Below, piece by piece: positions 25,307 to 36,225 of a DNA stretch of 64,000 bases. The first letter of the stretch is position 1, and every line of letters starts with the position of its first letter. Source of the stretch: Parelaphostrongylus tenuis. Taxonomy: Eukaryota; Nematoda; Chromadorea; Rhabditida; Metastrongylidae. Where the stretch lies: contig JAHQIW010000854.1 in assembly GCA_019055375.1 (NCBI GenBank), positions 1 to 64,000 on the forward strand, written 5' to 3'. The position numbers and the translations under genes are program-made. The notes below the pieces were generated by a model, which saw only the letters and a program-made list of their open reading frames with translations, was not told the origin of the DNA and did no database searches.

Positions 25307-25680
25307 CGAAAAACACCGTGCAATCAACAAGGCTGTATTGCCGAAACGGGTGTTTTGCACTGTATAGCTGCCATAACAGACCTCATGAAACGCTTAAAAT
25401 TTGTCATCACCTTGTATTGTTTTGAGCGAGGTTTCAAAATTACTCGAAACGAAAGGTATAACAGTCATGTTTTACCAGTCACGAGCAATCAAATGTGAAA
25501 TACTGCTCGTTCGGTGATTTTATCAGTTGACAGCACATTCAAATGTTTGGGCGTCGGCTCCTTTAAGTAGGGAATATCTTCCCGCAAAACTGACTGAACC
25601 AAAAGTCACCGTGCAATTGACAAGACTGTAATGTCGAAACACGTGTCTTGTACTGTATAAGCAAGAAAGGCTCAAAATAT
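25307..25680 (+). repeat. Pair of direct repeats with GTCGAAAC motif
   Basis: CACCGTGCAATCAACAAGGC (25315) and CACCGTGCAATTGACAAGAC (25606), about 290 bp apart, each followed by TGT-A-TG-CGAAAC, a TGT-TTTG-ACTGTATA stretch and then CTCA..AAA. They resemble the GCCGAAACG repeats but lack a full core. Nature unknown. Confidence 0.45.
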
Positions 25681-25804
25681 GTTATCAGAGTCGCAAGTTA
25701 GTCAAAAAACGTTCATATCAGCATTTGCTATTGTTGTAGATGTTCAGTTGGGGCGTCGTGGACGTGTGATTGTGAAGGTTTCTGCTGTGGTTAAGTCTAG
25801 CCCC

Positions 25805-25960
25805 AACACTCTTCGTCAGTCAGCAACGTACGCACTATGGAACACCTCAGCCTGGTTATCCTCAAGAATGCAAAGAGACGTACTTAATCAGTAGTCAAGA
25901 ACTTTCGAAAAGAAGACGAAAAAACGAGCTGAATGGAAGTCGGATGAATAAATTATCAAT
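25805..25960 (+). mobile_element. SINE family 2, middle fragment
   Basis: GTCAGTCAGCAACGTACGCA, CAGCCTGGTTATCCTCAAGA and AGAAGACGAAAAAACGAGCT align with 47.43-47.53 kb. It is degenerate, with no promoter boxes. Confidence 0.45.
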
Positions 25961-26102
25961 AAAGCAACCAAAGTAAGTAAATCTTCACTACCGACCACAC
26001 GAATATTGCTAATATTATTCACTAATATCATCAGCTATTTCACCGGAAGATATTCATTAGATGTCTTCAAATTAAGAGGATTAGAGACGCTATGACTTAC
26101 TA

Positions 26103-26250
26103 GGTTGGCAACTAAATTTTGTCGCTCCTAAAATTTCTATGACAAAATGGTTTATAAAACATGAGCAACTGAACACTTTTGATCAAAGCATGAATCATTG
26201 AAATCATAATGTCTTTCCAAATTTTTGGCAATTTTCCGCGCCTCGACGAT
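26103..26250 (+). mobile_element. Possible mariner-type end
   Basis: TAGGTTGGCAACTAAATTTT at 26101 resembles the terminal repeat start of mariner elements (TTAGGTTGGC...), a family described from hookworms. Only one end is visible, and no transposase frame follows, so this would be a solo fragment. Confidence 0.3.
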
Positions 26251-26507
26251 AGAATTATAGATTATGACACAAAATACTCACGCAGGTGCTTTATCAAATC
26301 AACGAGTTTGCAAAGGCTTTTCTAGTGAGGAATGTTGCAGCATCTGAAGAGATGGTAATCACTTAGCAGCATCCGACCTATCCGGTGGATGAATTGAACG
26401 TTCGCACCATATTTCTCCAATGTTTCGCAATGTCAGACGACCAGTATGTAGACATGCGTTGCCTTGCCACAAAGTAACTCCGCTCTATAAAGCTGCTCTT
26501 TTTGATC

Positions 26508-27570
26508 AAGAGGGAACAAATGAAAAATTGATCTCATTCGCTGGGGCACTTTCCATAGGAGTGTTAGGAACCATTCGAAAGCCGAGATTTCAAACTACAG
26601 TTCCACGTTGCCAGTTTTCCAAGACACTCTTTTATAGCGTTGTAACACTCAAAATAAAATCTTGTTTCATTTAACCATCTATTTTTTCTATTATCTTGCT
26701 TATATTTTGTTGCACAAGGCTCCTCTCCTAGAGTATCAGTACTTAGACTTTTGATTTGTGCATGGAACCCCGCGGGTAAGAGCTCTTTCTTTAAACTAAT
26801 AATAATCATCTGAAAGCGTAATATTTTCTGATTCCAGCGATGTGCTAATTTTCTAGACATACGGCTAAGCAGGGAAAACAAGATCAAATTTTAAATTTTT
26901 CTTAACGTTGTTTACACGCTATTCGACAAGCCGTGGGCCGTGACAGGGAATCGTGGATGAGGCGGAGCGATGCGGAATGACCGACATCTTATTATGCAGT
27001 TGGGAATTTTTCCTTCTCTTTGAAGGAAACTCCAAATAAAACGATTGATTAAGAGACTGCAAAAATTTCTCTACACTTTGATAAGATTTTCGGCTTACAG
27101 CGAATTATACGCGTTATAAAATGAGGCGAAATGTGAATTTGAAACATAGTTTTCGATCTATGTGCTACAATGTTATAAAAGAGTATAAAAAAGGTGAGTT
27201 TTTTGAGAGTTGATTTTGTGCTTGATGAGATTGAAATCTTGGTCTGGTAATTTTTTCTAAAGGAGTAATGAAAGTGTTTGGCTTATTGGATTGCGGACAA
27301 TTTGACTTTCCAGGCTCTGAAAAAGGCGAACTGCCGAAACGTCAGCTGTCAAAGAAAGTTTATTGTAACACCTCGTGTCTGGCTTGAAGAAGAAAATCAG
27401 GAATTGTATTAAAGCATGCCGAGGTTAATAGACAGTCGGTCTTGGGAATTATAAAAGAGTGTTTTAGAAAAAACGGCAACATGGGGCTGCAGCCTCAAGC
27501 CTCAGCTTTCGAATGGTTAACAACTCTCATATGAAAGGTCCATCTCCAGGGAATGAGATCGGTTTTCCGT
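26508..27570. mobile_element. Long-arm MITE with nested insertion
   Basis: Same family (AATCTTGTTTCATTT, CTCCAAATAAAACGATTGAT and CTTTCGAATGGTTAACAACT blocks). Its right arm is split by a 264-bp repeat at 27185-27448. Removing that repeat and one copy of the 12-bp duplication restores the arm as seen at 52.8 kb. No coding capacity. Confidence 0.65.
27185..27448 (+). mobile_element. 264-bp retroposed repeat with 12-bp target duplication
   Basis: Flanked by TTATAAAAGAGT at 27173-27184 and 27449-27460. It contains AAGGCGAACTGCCGAAACGT and ACACCTCGTGTCTGGC, blocks shared with 28160-28410 and with the minus strand at 47.8-48.0 kb. No protein is encoded. The GAAGGC-loop-GCCGAAACG hairpin motif resembles a sequence seen in Penelope-type elements of many animals (recollection, not verified here). 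Confidence 0.7.
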
Positions 27571-28159
27571 TTGTTCCCAATTTTAACGTATTGGTGCCGC
27601 CTTCACGAGATTTCTTGAACCATTTTTGTGTAATTTGTAGATCAGTCGCCTGTGGTTAAGTGCTCTGCATAATTTTATGTCGCCTCAGTGGCAGAATTAG
27701 CCAGGGAACTCATGCAAGAGACGTTCACAAATCCTGGGTTTTGAAATATCCATTCTGTAATGAAAAAATTTTATACAGTTATAAAAAATGAAATGATTTA
27801 CATATCTATAGCCTCGAGACCACAGGCTTTGAATGACATAAAAGACGATAAAAAGACCGAGAAATAGATTTATTCTAAATAAATAGGATAAAGAAAAAAT
27901 AAGATAAAGCTTAGTTGCCGACCTAATAATTCCTCTATAGATACTAACATCGACTAACAATGTTTCTCCTATAGTCATTGGATCACCTGAGTTTTTCGAA
28001 TCAAACTTAGAGAAAAACACGAAAACGACGCTTTATTACCTTCTTGACTACAATTCATCCCGATTTCAGGCCGTGCACCATTTGAATGCCTCCAACCTTC
28101 TTTTAGTGTGCCTCTTCCGGTGATCTCCACTTGAATCAATCAGTGGAACACATACAAAA

Positions 28160-28410
28160 ATTGGTGGCTTGTTTGAAGTCGATTTTTTCTTTGATGCGAT
28201 TGACATCTAGGTCTGGTGAATTTCTTCAAAGGAGTGATGGAGGTGTTTGACTGACTGGATTGCAGACAACTTGGCCTTCCCTGGTTTTGAAGACGGTGAA
28301 CTGCCAAAACGTCAGCTGTTGAATAAAGATATTATGTAACACCTCGTGTTTGGTTTAACGAAGAAAATTAGGATCTATTGAAGCATCCCGAGATTAGTAG
28401 ATAGTCTTGC
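28160..28410 (+). repeat. Second copy of the GCCGAAACG repeat
   Basis: AAGTCGATTTTTTCTTTGAT, GTGAACTGCCAAAACGTCAG and GAAGAAAATTAGGATCTATT align with 27.2-27.45 kb throughout. Flanking duplication is not evident. Confidence 0.6.
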
Positions 28411-29339
28411 AAAAAAGATTATCAGAAAACCACTTTGATACCAAATCTCAGTAAAGTAGTTTAACGCTTTTCAACTGATTGCTGATTATCGGTAAAACTG
28501 ATATCGGTGAACAAAGATTCTGTGCCACAATCACACGGACCTAAGGTAGATTCTAAAAGGATTTATATGAAGTGTACTTACGATGACTTCTTATCTATAT
28601 CGACCGTCTTGGTACAAATAAGTGCATAACCACCCACTGCTCGTTTTGAAAGACTATTCAATGAGCGCACAATTTTATGGTGGCTACTGTAATGGTTGTA
28701 GTCTTAAGATTACACTCTTATATATTGTATTTCTTCAATTATAAATAACTAAAACACATGTTTGGCCTCCATTCCTTCGACCGCATAGAAGGCTATAAAA
28801 TTAACACTTTCTTTTTTAGAACAGGAAGAAAAGTTTTTATTGAATATCTACTCTAGAAACTCCAGTGTACAGAGGGTGCACCTTACGTCGTGAGCAGGCG
28901 ATCGAGTCAATAAAATATTAATCATTTTATCACCGACCAAATGCTAAAGAGCTGATCACGGCATGAAAATCAGTGCTTATTTAGTAATCAGTGAGGATAT
29001 AGTCGACAAATTTCAAGAGAATGCCGGTCCAATTCATGAAAATTGGGAGAGGAGGCTTAATCTTACGGAATGGCGTGATCACTTCTGTTTCAAGGATCTA
29101 TAAATGTCTTTTTCAGTAGGCACGAATATTCGCCAGATTTTCAGCAATTGTTCGATGACTGGAAAACCGACTCGACTTATATATGAATATAAGAATTCTA
29201 TATGCACCAAAAACAAGGGGGATGAGGTGTACAGAAAGACATGGAATACAAATTATTACGAGAAACCAAAAACTTTTCTGAAACGGAAGGAAATTTTTTT
29301 TCAGATGGAAAACGCGCACCTCACATATCGCAATGAGAT

Positions 29340-29640
29340 CAGTGACTTTAACTGCAGCTTCAAAAAGGTGCGATTTTCGTTAATTAATTAGAATTTTTTC
29401 TCCGCTTCGAGAAAAGCTCCACATAACTTTTCAAATTTTGATACTAAACAATTTCCAATAAATGCTCATATGCTTTTAGCTCTTATGTGATTCTTATATG
29501 AGGATAAAACTTCGAGGTTTGAACGTGATTATCCCTTCGCCTTCACAGCTTAACTTCAAGATAACGGCGTGTCAGTCTATCGAATGACCATTGGAAGTCT
29601 AGTCAAAATCCAGGAATAGACGCTGTCGAGCAAGAAGGAG
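29340..29640. repeat. Partial MITE half
   Basis: CTCCGCTTCGAGAAAAGCTC and TTTGATACTAAACAATTTCC match the internal block of the long-arm MITEs at 14.9 and 21.1 kb. Only one half is present. The frame at 29104-29391 partly overlaps it and is not supported as a gene. Confidence 0.4.
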
Positions 29641-29928
29641 CAAACCAAAGGTAAAAGAAATTTTTATTTTCGCTGCCTCAGTGATGCCTTTCTAGAAATC
29701 ACACACAGTATTGAGTATTTCTGAATTTCAAGTAGTTGAGTAATTATCGATAGTCTACTAAGAAATTTGTGGTGAACCAAGAAAAAATTTCAGATAATTG
29801 TGCGCCGTAAATAATTTAGGGGTTTTAAATGAGTTGAAAAGAGGGCTTAAAAATGGTTTAGAGGAACCATATTCCAACAATCGATTGAGCTAATAATGAA
29901 TACATCATGTTGCGCGACCAGACCAGAC

Positions 29929-30019
29929 ACGAATCGAATGCTAGAAGTACTGAGACCCGCACAGTAAAAGCTCTGTGGTACAGGTCTCATGAGTGATAAA
30001 GTGAAGTGAATAAAGAAAC
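29929..30019 (+). mobile_element. SINE family 2, 3' fragment
   Basis: CGAATGCTAGAAGTACTGAG, ACCCGCACAGTAAAAGCTCT and a GTGAATAAAG tail. Only the last third of the family 2 body is present. Confidence 0.5.
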
Positions 30020-31590
30020 TCTTTCAATTTCTCATCAACTTGTTCTTACTGAGCTTCTTTTGCGTCTACCTTGCGTACTTTATCTACATAAATGCAGCTA
30101 TAAAACGTTTGAATAGAATCAGCTTAGAGAGAATGGCAGCACTGATTGAAATGCCAGCGAATACTTTAGGAAGCCAGTTAGTGTGTAACCGACGGTATAG
30201 CCGTTTCTACATCGCAGAGCTGCATGAAGTGTCCAAACGGTAGAGACAGTGACTGGTTAAATTGAAATGAAGCTTTCCTAATCTCTTGTAAAGCGTCAGG
30301 GACAAGTAGATAGTTGCGTCCGTTTCAAAGGACACCTGTCGACTCAAAAGTAGACGAAATATCCCACTAGGCACACGCAAGTTAAAAATATGACGGAGAA
30401 GATTTTGAACAAAGGTTGTTGATGCACAGAAATCTGTAACATCTACACAAAAATTTCTTGAAGGATTGTGGAAATAATATCCATAATCCACAAACGAACC
30501 ACAGGGAGACTCATGACCACGCCTGACCTTACGCTACACTTCAGGCTGACATTTTCTAAGGTCAGCCAGGTGCGCTGCCGACCCATAAAAGGCTTTCTGT
30601 CGCTGGTCTGCTATAACTTTTGGAAGACTTAAAAAATTTAACGGTGAGTTTTCAAAAGAAGACGTTTGCTGTGCTAATAAAATCTACGTTTTGATTTTTG
30701 TCTAAGTCATAGAGAAAGTGAACCGCCCGAAAGACACTCATCGTATACAATAGTATGATAACAACTTTATATATGCTCATAAACAGTGAAAGCACTTAGT
30801 ATTGATTATTCCCCGAGAGATGTGTATGCACCCGTTATGATTATGCACCGAAGAGGAACATATATTACATAATGATAGTAGCCTTAGCCTACGGATGTAA
30901 CCACTCAATGTTGTTATCCTCTTGAGAAATCTGGCATCAATGTGAGCGTAAGCTCATCGTCTAAAATTGTAAACGTGTTAATCATTAGGAAAAACGCACT
31001 CTGTCGACCTTCTGCTAGCATGCATCCAGGTTATCAATGCTGGCGTGTATAGAAATGGAGGCAGAATTACCACTGTCGTGTAAATCTTCTTGTACGTCTG
31101 CTTTATGGTTTGGCCAGAATTTTTTCTCGATTATCTTAGCAGCATGCGCTGGCGTTTCTTACGCCCATTCATTTTTTGAACTAATACTATTTAAGATTTA
31201 TTAGAATTTTTGCAGTGACATTAAACGGTCCAGTGCCAGGTAGAGAAGCATTAGAGTCGAGAATAAAGAGCCAAACATTGGAATTGAGTGCATGCAAGCG
31301 CAGATATCCTGGCGGACTTGGTGATCTTCACTACTGAACAATCAGTAATTAGTCCGTTTATACTTGGCGCCTGCTTTGACATAGCATTCCTTTACTTATT
31401 TTTCGTTATGTTCGTGACAAACACCTCTAGAAAGTAGCGTTTTGTTGTTTGCTTGAAATGAAAGATTTAACCTCAAAATGGTTGCCGCAATACCTCTAAG
31501 ATAAGAATCAAGTTTCTTATCACAGTTTTTGTTGCTAATACGACTATTATTGTTATTATCATTATTATTTATCATTACTGACAAAATAAT

Positions 31591-31895
31591 CAATAAACTC
31601 TATGATGTGGCGTAGTGTGCAAAAACGTTGCCTCATCTGGGATTCGAACTCAGACCTTACTCTTTCCGGGAGCATGTGCTAAACCGTTGCACCACCGACG
31701 CTCGTTTTGCGCTCCACTTTTTCTACGCTACAACGCGTTATTTGTCCACAGTCAACCGTTTGAGTTGCGGTGGGGCAGTCATTATCGATATTGAACCCAC
31801 TTTTGTTCTTTTGTTCCGGAAAGAGTAAGATCTGAGTTCGAATCCTTGCTGACACAAACGTTTTTGTACACCACTCTACATCATTGGGTTTATTG
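31591..31895. repeat. Fold-back element with tRNA-like arms
   Basis: 305 bp. The left arm begins CAATAAACTCTATGATGTGG, and the right arm is its near-perfect complement ending CACTCTACATCATTGGGTTT-ATTG. Each arm contains GAGTTCGAATCC, a textbook tRNA B box, facing the other. The GGTGCAACGGTTTAGCAC piece is A-box-like. So one family combines terminal inverted repeats with pol III promoter sequence. Confidence 0.7.
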
Positions 31896-32306
31896 AAACA
31901 TCATAAGACCAGAATAGGCGGTCATTCTCTTCTTATACTTCAATGTTCCGTGTTCACCTATGTAGCCCCTTTCTCACCCCTCTCCCCATACCCAAATCCA
32001 AGGTTTTGGTCGCATAGAACTTTCATGTGCGTATACAGAGTGTGTAAAAAGTTGTGTCAATTTTGTATTTTGTTGATTCAAACATCGATGTCACACCTTT
32101 GTATCAAAGGTGGTAATTATATTGAATTTTTTCATTGGTATAGAATCTGTTTTATTCATTTGTCCAGGCGTGCTCAAGTTGAGGATTGTAAAAGTCAACG
32201 TATCGCAGTAGTTGAGTTGCACAAAACGAGATTGAAAACGGCCGACGTTGATAAAATCGGCTGATTTCAAACCAGCAAATGTCTACGGAGCCTACAATAT
32301 TTCGAA

Positions 32307-32547
32307 GAGGCACAAGCTCGACTGTCGGTCACTTCAGTGTCTGCAGATTCTGTCAAGTGACTTGCGGTGATCTATTATTCGGCATCGATTACCTTAGGGG
32401 TACAACCCCAAGGGATCGGCGGGTGAATCGGCAGGACCGAGGGCGACTGTGCTACTGAGAAGTCCGGAAGAACGAAACAGGCGCTTGCCTAACAGTATAT
32501 AAGTTCCCTTATCAAACCTCAGAAAGAGCTCAAAACATGTTACGTGA
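32307..32547 (+). mobile_element. Ribozyme-bearing repeat, degenerate hammerhead
   Basis: Same family as 33757-33985 (shared CACAAGCTCGACTGTCGGT and CTCAAAACATGTTA). The hammerhead region 32449-32500 keeps GTGCTACTGA, GAACGAAACAGGCGC but has CTGAGAA in place of CTGANGA and a broken stem II, so it should be inactive. Confidence 0.6.
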
Positions 32548-33548
32548 ATATATTTGTTTGTGCAATATCTTTTATTATTGTGATATCTAAAAAATTTATA
32601 GAATTTCTTGAAGATGAAACGTAATATTCTCTTCGATGCCCACTTAGGAAACGTTTTTGGAAGAGGAAGCTATCTTCCAAAATCACCGTTTTCGAAGCCA
32701 CCGAACAATTACTGAGCATCCGGCGTCCATCAAATGATTACTAAAACGGAGAATGCCAGCAGAGCAGTTCACTGTATCTTTGCTAATTACTCAAAGAATA
32801 CTAGTTCTGACGTTATGAACAAATATTTAGTGATTCGTTTGTGGTGAAATGGTCAACATTATTGTTAATTTCTCACGACTGCCCACATCGGAAGGGGTGC
32901 CATCTGAGTAATGGGAAATCTCATGTAGGTTCGTGACAGAAAACGTAATGTTCTCCCATTTAAGAAAAAACAAATTCAATAGTTTTACAGAAAAATGCTG
33001 CTTACATACAAGTTTTCAGCACTGCATCAATTACCGCGGATTTATGCCCTCCTCAAATTGATTACCAAAACAGAACAATTTTTTTGTGTCCTTTCCAAAA
33101 ACGGCCGAAATAAATGAGTAGTAATCGATTGTCATGATCATAATAACCCTTCCTTGATCGCCTAGTCCATTCCATTCGAGTGCGATGTCTATGGTAAACG
33201 GAATTAGTTTCCATACCAGTAATCAGTTGAGACGCAATAAACTATTTTCTGAGATCTAACTTCAGGCTGGCTTCTTTATAATCTTCCCCAAGTGTAAAAA
33301 AAGTGCTAAAGGCAGAGAAAGACACACAAAGTTCAAAGAGCAGTTTGATATTGTACTGTCCGAAATTGGAATGCACTGTGGTAGTAAAGCATGGTTCCTT
33401 GTTTTTTCTTGGATTATGCTCTCGTTAATTCTGATGGCCCAGTAAATTCATGGCAGAAATGTTGATTTACGTCAATCAACTGAGAACAATTAATGATTGA
33501 ATCCCTAGGTAACAAGATTATGAAATAAATCTTGACTAATAGTAGTAA

Positions 33549-33748
33549 TAATACCTCTTCTATCGACCGCTTTTTTGCAGACCCGCTCAAAATGATTTAA
33601 TCTGATAAGGATATTACATGTTTTGAGGCGATAGGTCTAGTGTTATATAGGCGCCTATTTCGTCCTATGGGGACTCATCAGATATCCTTATCAGATTGAA
33701 TCATTTTTAGCGGGTCTGTAAAAAAGCGGTTGATAGCAGAGGTATGAT
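33549..33748 (-). mobile_element. Ribozyme-bearing repeat with 66-bp inverted arms
   Basis: Minus-strand copy. The hammerhead core CTGATGAG is at 33681-33674, the stem II GTCC/GGAC and GAA are present, and the stem III palindrome ATAGGCGCCTAT is at 33647-33658. The local stem I is lost because the 5' side has been replaced. Arms 33549-33614 and 33681-33748 are near-perfect inverted repeats (ACCGCTTTTTTGCAGACCCG against its complement), so the unit folds into a long hairpin with the ribozyme in the loop. It lies about 10 bp from the plus-strand unit, making an inverted pair. Confidence 0.7.
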
Positions 33749-33756
33749 TCATTCTA

Positions 33757-33985
33757 AAAGCCGCAAGCTCGACTGCCGGTTGCCACAAAGTCAGGTAATA
33801 CCATCATCCTCCTTTGGGTGCTTAGTTTTTACTCGGCGCCGATTCTTTTAGAGGATTATTTCACCTCAAGGGATTGACGGAACCGAGGGAGGGTGCTACT
33901 GATGAGTCCCAATTGGACGAAATAGGCGCCTATATAGCACTAGACCTATCGGCTCAAAACATGTAATATCCTTATCAGTAGTAAT
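33757..33985 (+). mobile_element. Ribozyme-bearing repeat unit
   Basis: Repeat unit that shares its 5' body (AAGCTCGACTGCCGGT, then GATTGACGGAACCGAGGGAG) with 32307-32547 and its 3' tail (AGACCTATCGGCTCAAAACA, then TGTAATATCCTTATCAG) with the other ribozyme copies. The hammerhead occupies its middle. It encodes no protein, so it must be non-autonomous if mobile. A retrozyme- or Penelope-related origin is inferred from the ribozyme only. Confidence 0.65.
33893..33940 (+). ncRNA. Hammerhead ribozyme, type I, complete consensus core
   Basis: Stem I is GTGCTA (33893-33898) with TAGCAC (33935-33940). The core CTGATGA is at 33899-33905. Stem II is GTCC (33906-33909) with GGAC (33915-33918) around the CAATT loop. 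GAA is at 33919-33921. Stem III is the self-complementary ATAGGC/GCCTAT (33922-33933), followed by A at 33934 as the cleavage nucleotide (AUA triplet). All invariant nucleotides of the hammerhead family are present. Predicted self-cleavage is after 33934. The loopless palindromic stem III resembles the minimal type I hammerheads of animal retrozymes and Penelope-like elements, which are thought to act as dimers. That comparison is from family knowledge; activity is inferred. Confidence 0.85.
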
Positions 33986-34054
33986 AATGTCATCAATACT
34001 GAACATTAACGATGATTAGCACTGCTGACATGAACGTTTTTTGGAGCAATTGTA

Positions 34055-34260
34055 ACTCATTTCAATTTCATGGTGTCAGATCATTTCAGCAGAAAATATC
34101 GCCGCCAATTCGAAGAGTATCTTTTTATTAATCATGCTAAAAGATCGCATGGAATTTGTGGAAGGATGGATACTTTCATTACAGTAACCAAACGACACTC
34201 GACAGTACTATTGCTAAGAACACGACGGCTTAATGCGCGAAATACACGGACCACGAGTGA
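34055..34260 (+). repeat. Unclassified dispersed repeat, copy 2
   Basis: Counterpart of the 25.0-25.24 kb repeat. The frame VSDHFSRKYRRQFEEYLFIN is similar at the protein level to NHFSKEYRRQFDEYTLIINA there. Possibly a relic of a transposase or of a duplicated gene. Confidence 0.4.
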
Positions 34261-34814
34261 GCGTTTCGTATATAATATGTATTCGTGCGATGCTATATAT
34301 TGTAGTCCAAGACGATTTCAATATTGTAGTAAAAAAATCGCACGCTATTTGTTGGACAAACAACAATTCTTTGACACTTTGTTGAATTGAGTTTCGTTCT
34401 CATCAAATTGTGTCAATATTTCGTAGCGGATAACCTCTATGACGGACATTCTGAATGGCAAACAATGGTCTGCATGACCCATATCAAAGTTATTTTTTCG
34501 ACGACCCAAATACTTCACTGAAGTTCCTTGTACTTTTTGTAGTAGATAGTTTGAAAGACAAGCATTTGGTTTCGGGTTAGAATTAGATATTCCATACTAA
34601 ACTTGGAAGAATAGCTAAAAAGCTGTTTGAACAAGTTTGCTGGCCAGTAGTAGGTATAAATTACCAATTCATTTCTAATTGCTATAGTGACTCACAATTA
34701 TCCATGGGAATTGCGTGTGTAAAAATATTGAATTAGGGATCTATAAGTTACAGAACATTTTCGATCTGAAACCACACCTAGGTACTTGTACATTATATGG
34801 CGATAAATAAAGAT

Positions 34815-35430
34815 TCAACCTGTTTCTCTGAACAAGGACTTTTCATTGCACTTTTAACAATATTGGAAAGCTCAAATTTCTGACTTTAGCGCTGCTTGGC
34901 CTTTCCTTGGAAGAGTTCTGTTTAACGCTTAACTAAAAGGAGAACATTTGTGTTTCACACGCAGGTTTTTCTCACAGGATAGAGCATTTCCTCCAGATTT
35001 TCAGTAAACGTTCGATAGCGCAAGATTCACCGGTGGCTGCTGTGCTTATTTTTTGGAAAGACCGTTTCCACGCAGTGTAGCAGGAAAAATAAGATTATTC
35101 ACATAAGCGAGCGTGCGTTTTTTGGCCAATTCACGGTCAGCGGAGTCGGAGTAGGGGATGTCACGATCATTGATCGATGGCGCCTAGACGAATCAAATAT
35201 GAAATGCGATTTTGGTCATTCAAAAAGGAGCTGTATCTCGGCTTTGAAAACCGATGTGGAAAATAGATGTATTTTGAATTTCGCAGCGCTACAAAGGGGT
35301 CTTCAAAAAAAAAGACCACGTACTGCGCTCTCCAAAGAGTTAAGCTTTTGAATGATTACTGACACTCTTATGAAGAAATCTTGTTTATCGAAAGGGTCAA
35401 ATATTTATTTGCTGCCATATAATGAACAAG
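34815..35430. mobile_element. Long-arm MITE
   Basis: Same family, with ACCGTTTCCACGCAGTGTAG, GCCAATTCACGG and a right end reading TTGCTGCCATATAATGAACA. The left end is poorly preserved, so the boundary is approximate. Confidence 0.55.
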
Positions 35431-36024
35431 AACCCACACTTACGTTTGCACCTTAATATCCTTTCCTCAGCCTGAAATAAATATTGAACAGCCAGGTAAA
35501 ACGTCATTAGCAGCAAAACATAGAGCGAGAAATGCGCATTAGAATAATACACGAGATACAATATTTATTCAACCTTATTCCAGTATCGGCAAATTTCAAC
35601 AATGCATATCTCGTCGTTGCTTTTGTATCGTCCTAATTACGTCTTGTGTTATGATTCGTCGTATACTAAACGATTAGACCATTTGTGTTCGCATAAAACC
35701 TCATGAGGAGAGGTCTAAGTCAAGAAACCTCTCTAGTAGATTCAAGGTGTTTAGAAAAGTATGATGGCGACGAAATGAAACATCTGGAGCATAAGTCCGA
35801 AACGTCGACACAAATAACCTTCAACGTTCATGGTGTATGATAACACACTGGCAATGTTTCTCAGATTTTCCAACGTATTAAAACAGTTTTTCTCTGTTCT
35901 GAAACCTCTGAGGCGTTTGAGCCTCTACTCACATTGTTCTTGCAAACAAATACCTTGAATATTCATATTTAGAACATCTATGCACAAAGCAAACTTTTAA
36001 ATGTATGTCGCAGTGCTAAAGAGA

Positions 36025-36030
36025 TTTATT
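36025..36030 (-). terminator. Serpentine receptor polyadenylation signal
   Basis: AATAAA on the minus strand 93 bases after the stop codon of the serpentine receptor, the usual nematode distance. It supports the gene end proposed here. Confidence 0.65.
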
Positions 36031-36122
36031 TGAATGCTATTAAAAAGTTTTTTTTTGTACTTTAAAACAACTTCATAACACGCAATTAATATCAGGTAGG
36101 AGATGAAGAGCTTTACAGACAG

Positions 36123-36225
36123 TTAAGTAGCATGTGATAGGGGAATGTGTTTCATCACCAAGACAGATACCCTTGTGTTGAAGTTTTGATGAGAGAGCAA
36201 ACGCTTTAATTCTCCGTGCACTTTT
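36123..36225 (-). CDS. Serpentine receptor exon 7: cytoplasmic tail
   Basis: Acceptor TTGTTTTTACAG. The first base completes the Lys codon split in exon 6, then KVHGELKRLLSHQNFN and a stop at 36125-36123 give a 33-residue basic tail typical in size for serpentine receptors. An alternative frame over the same DNA is open too, but does not fit the phase of exon 6. Confidence 0.75.

Larger units (their letters stand above)
28411..31590. other. Intergenic, repeat scraps only
   Basis: Outside the MITE half and SINE fragment listed, nothing is recognised. The frames present (29104-29391, 30040-30491) lack any family signature. Confidence 0.4.

Noticed and set aside
31628..31710. tRNA gene on the minus strand (perfect B box)
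   Set aside because: No cloverleaf with anticodon arm could be formed by eye, and the same sequence forms the arm of a repeated fold-back element.
31884..32264. 126-codon plus-strand frame
   Set aside because: No family recognised; it begins within the fold-back element and runs into the ribozyme repeat. Composition looks random.
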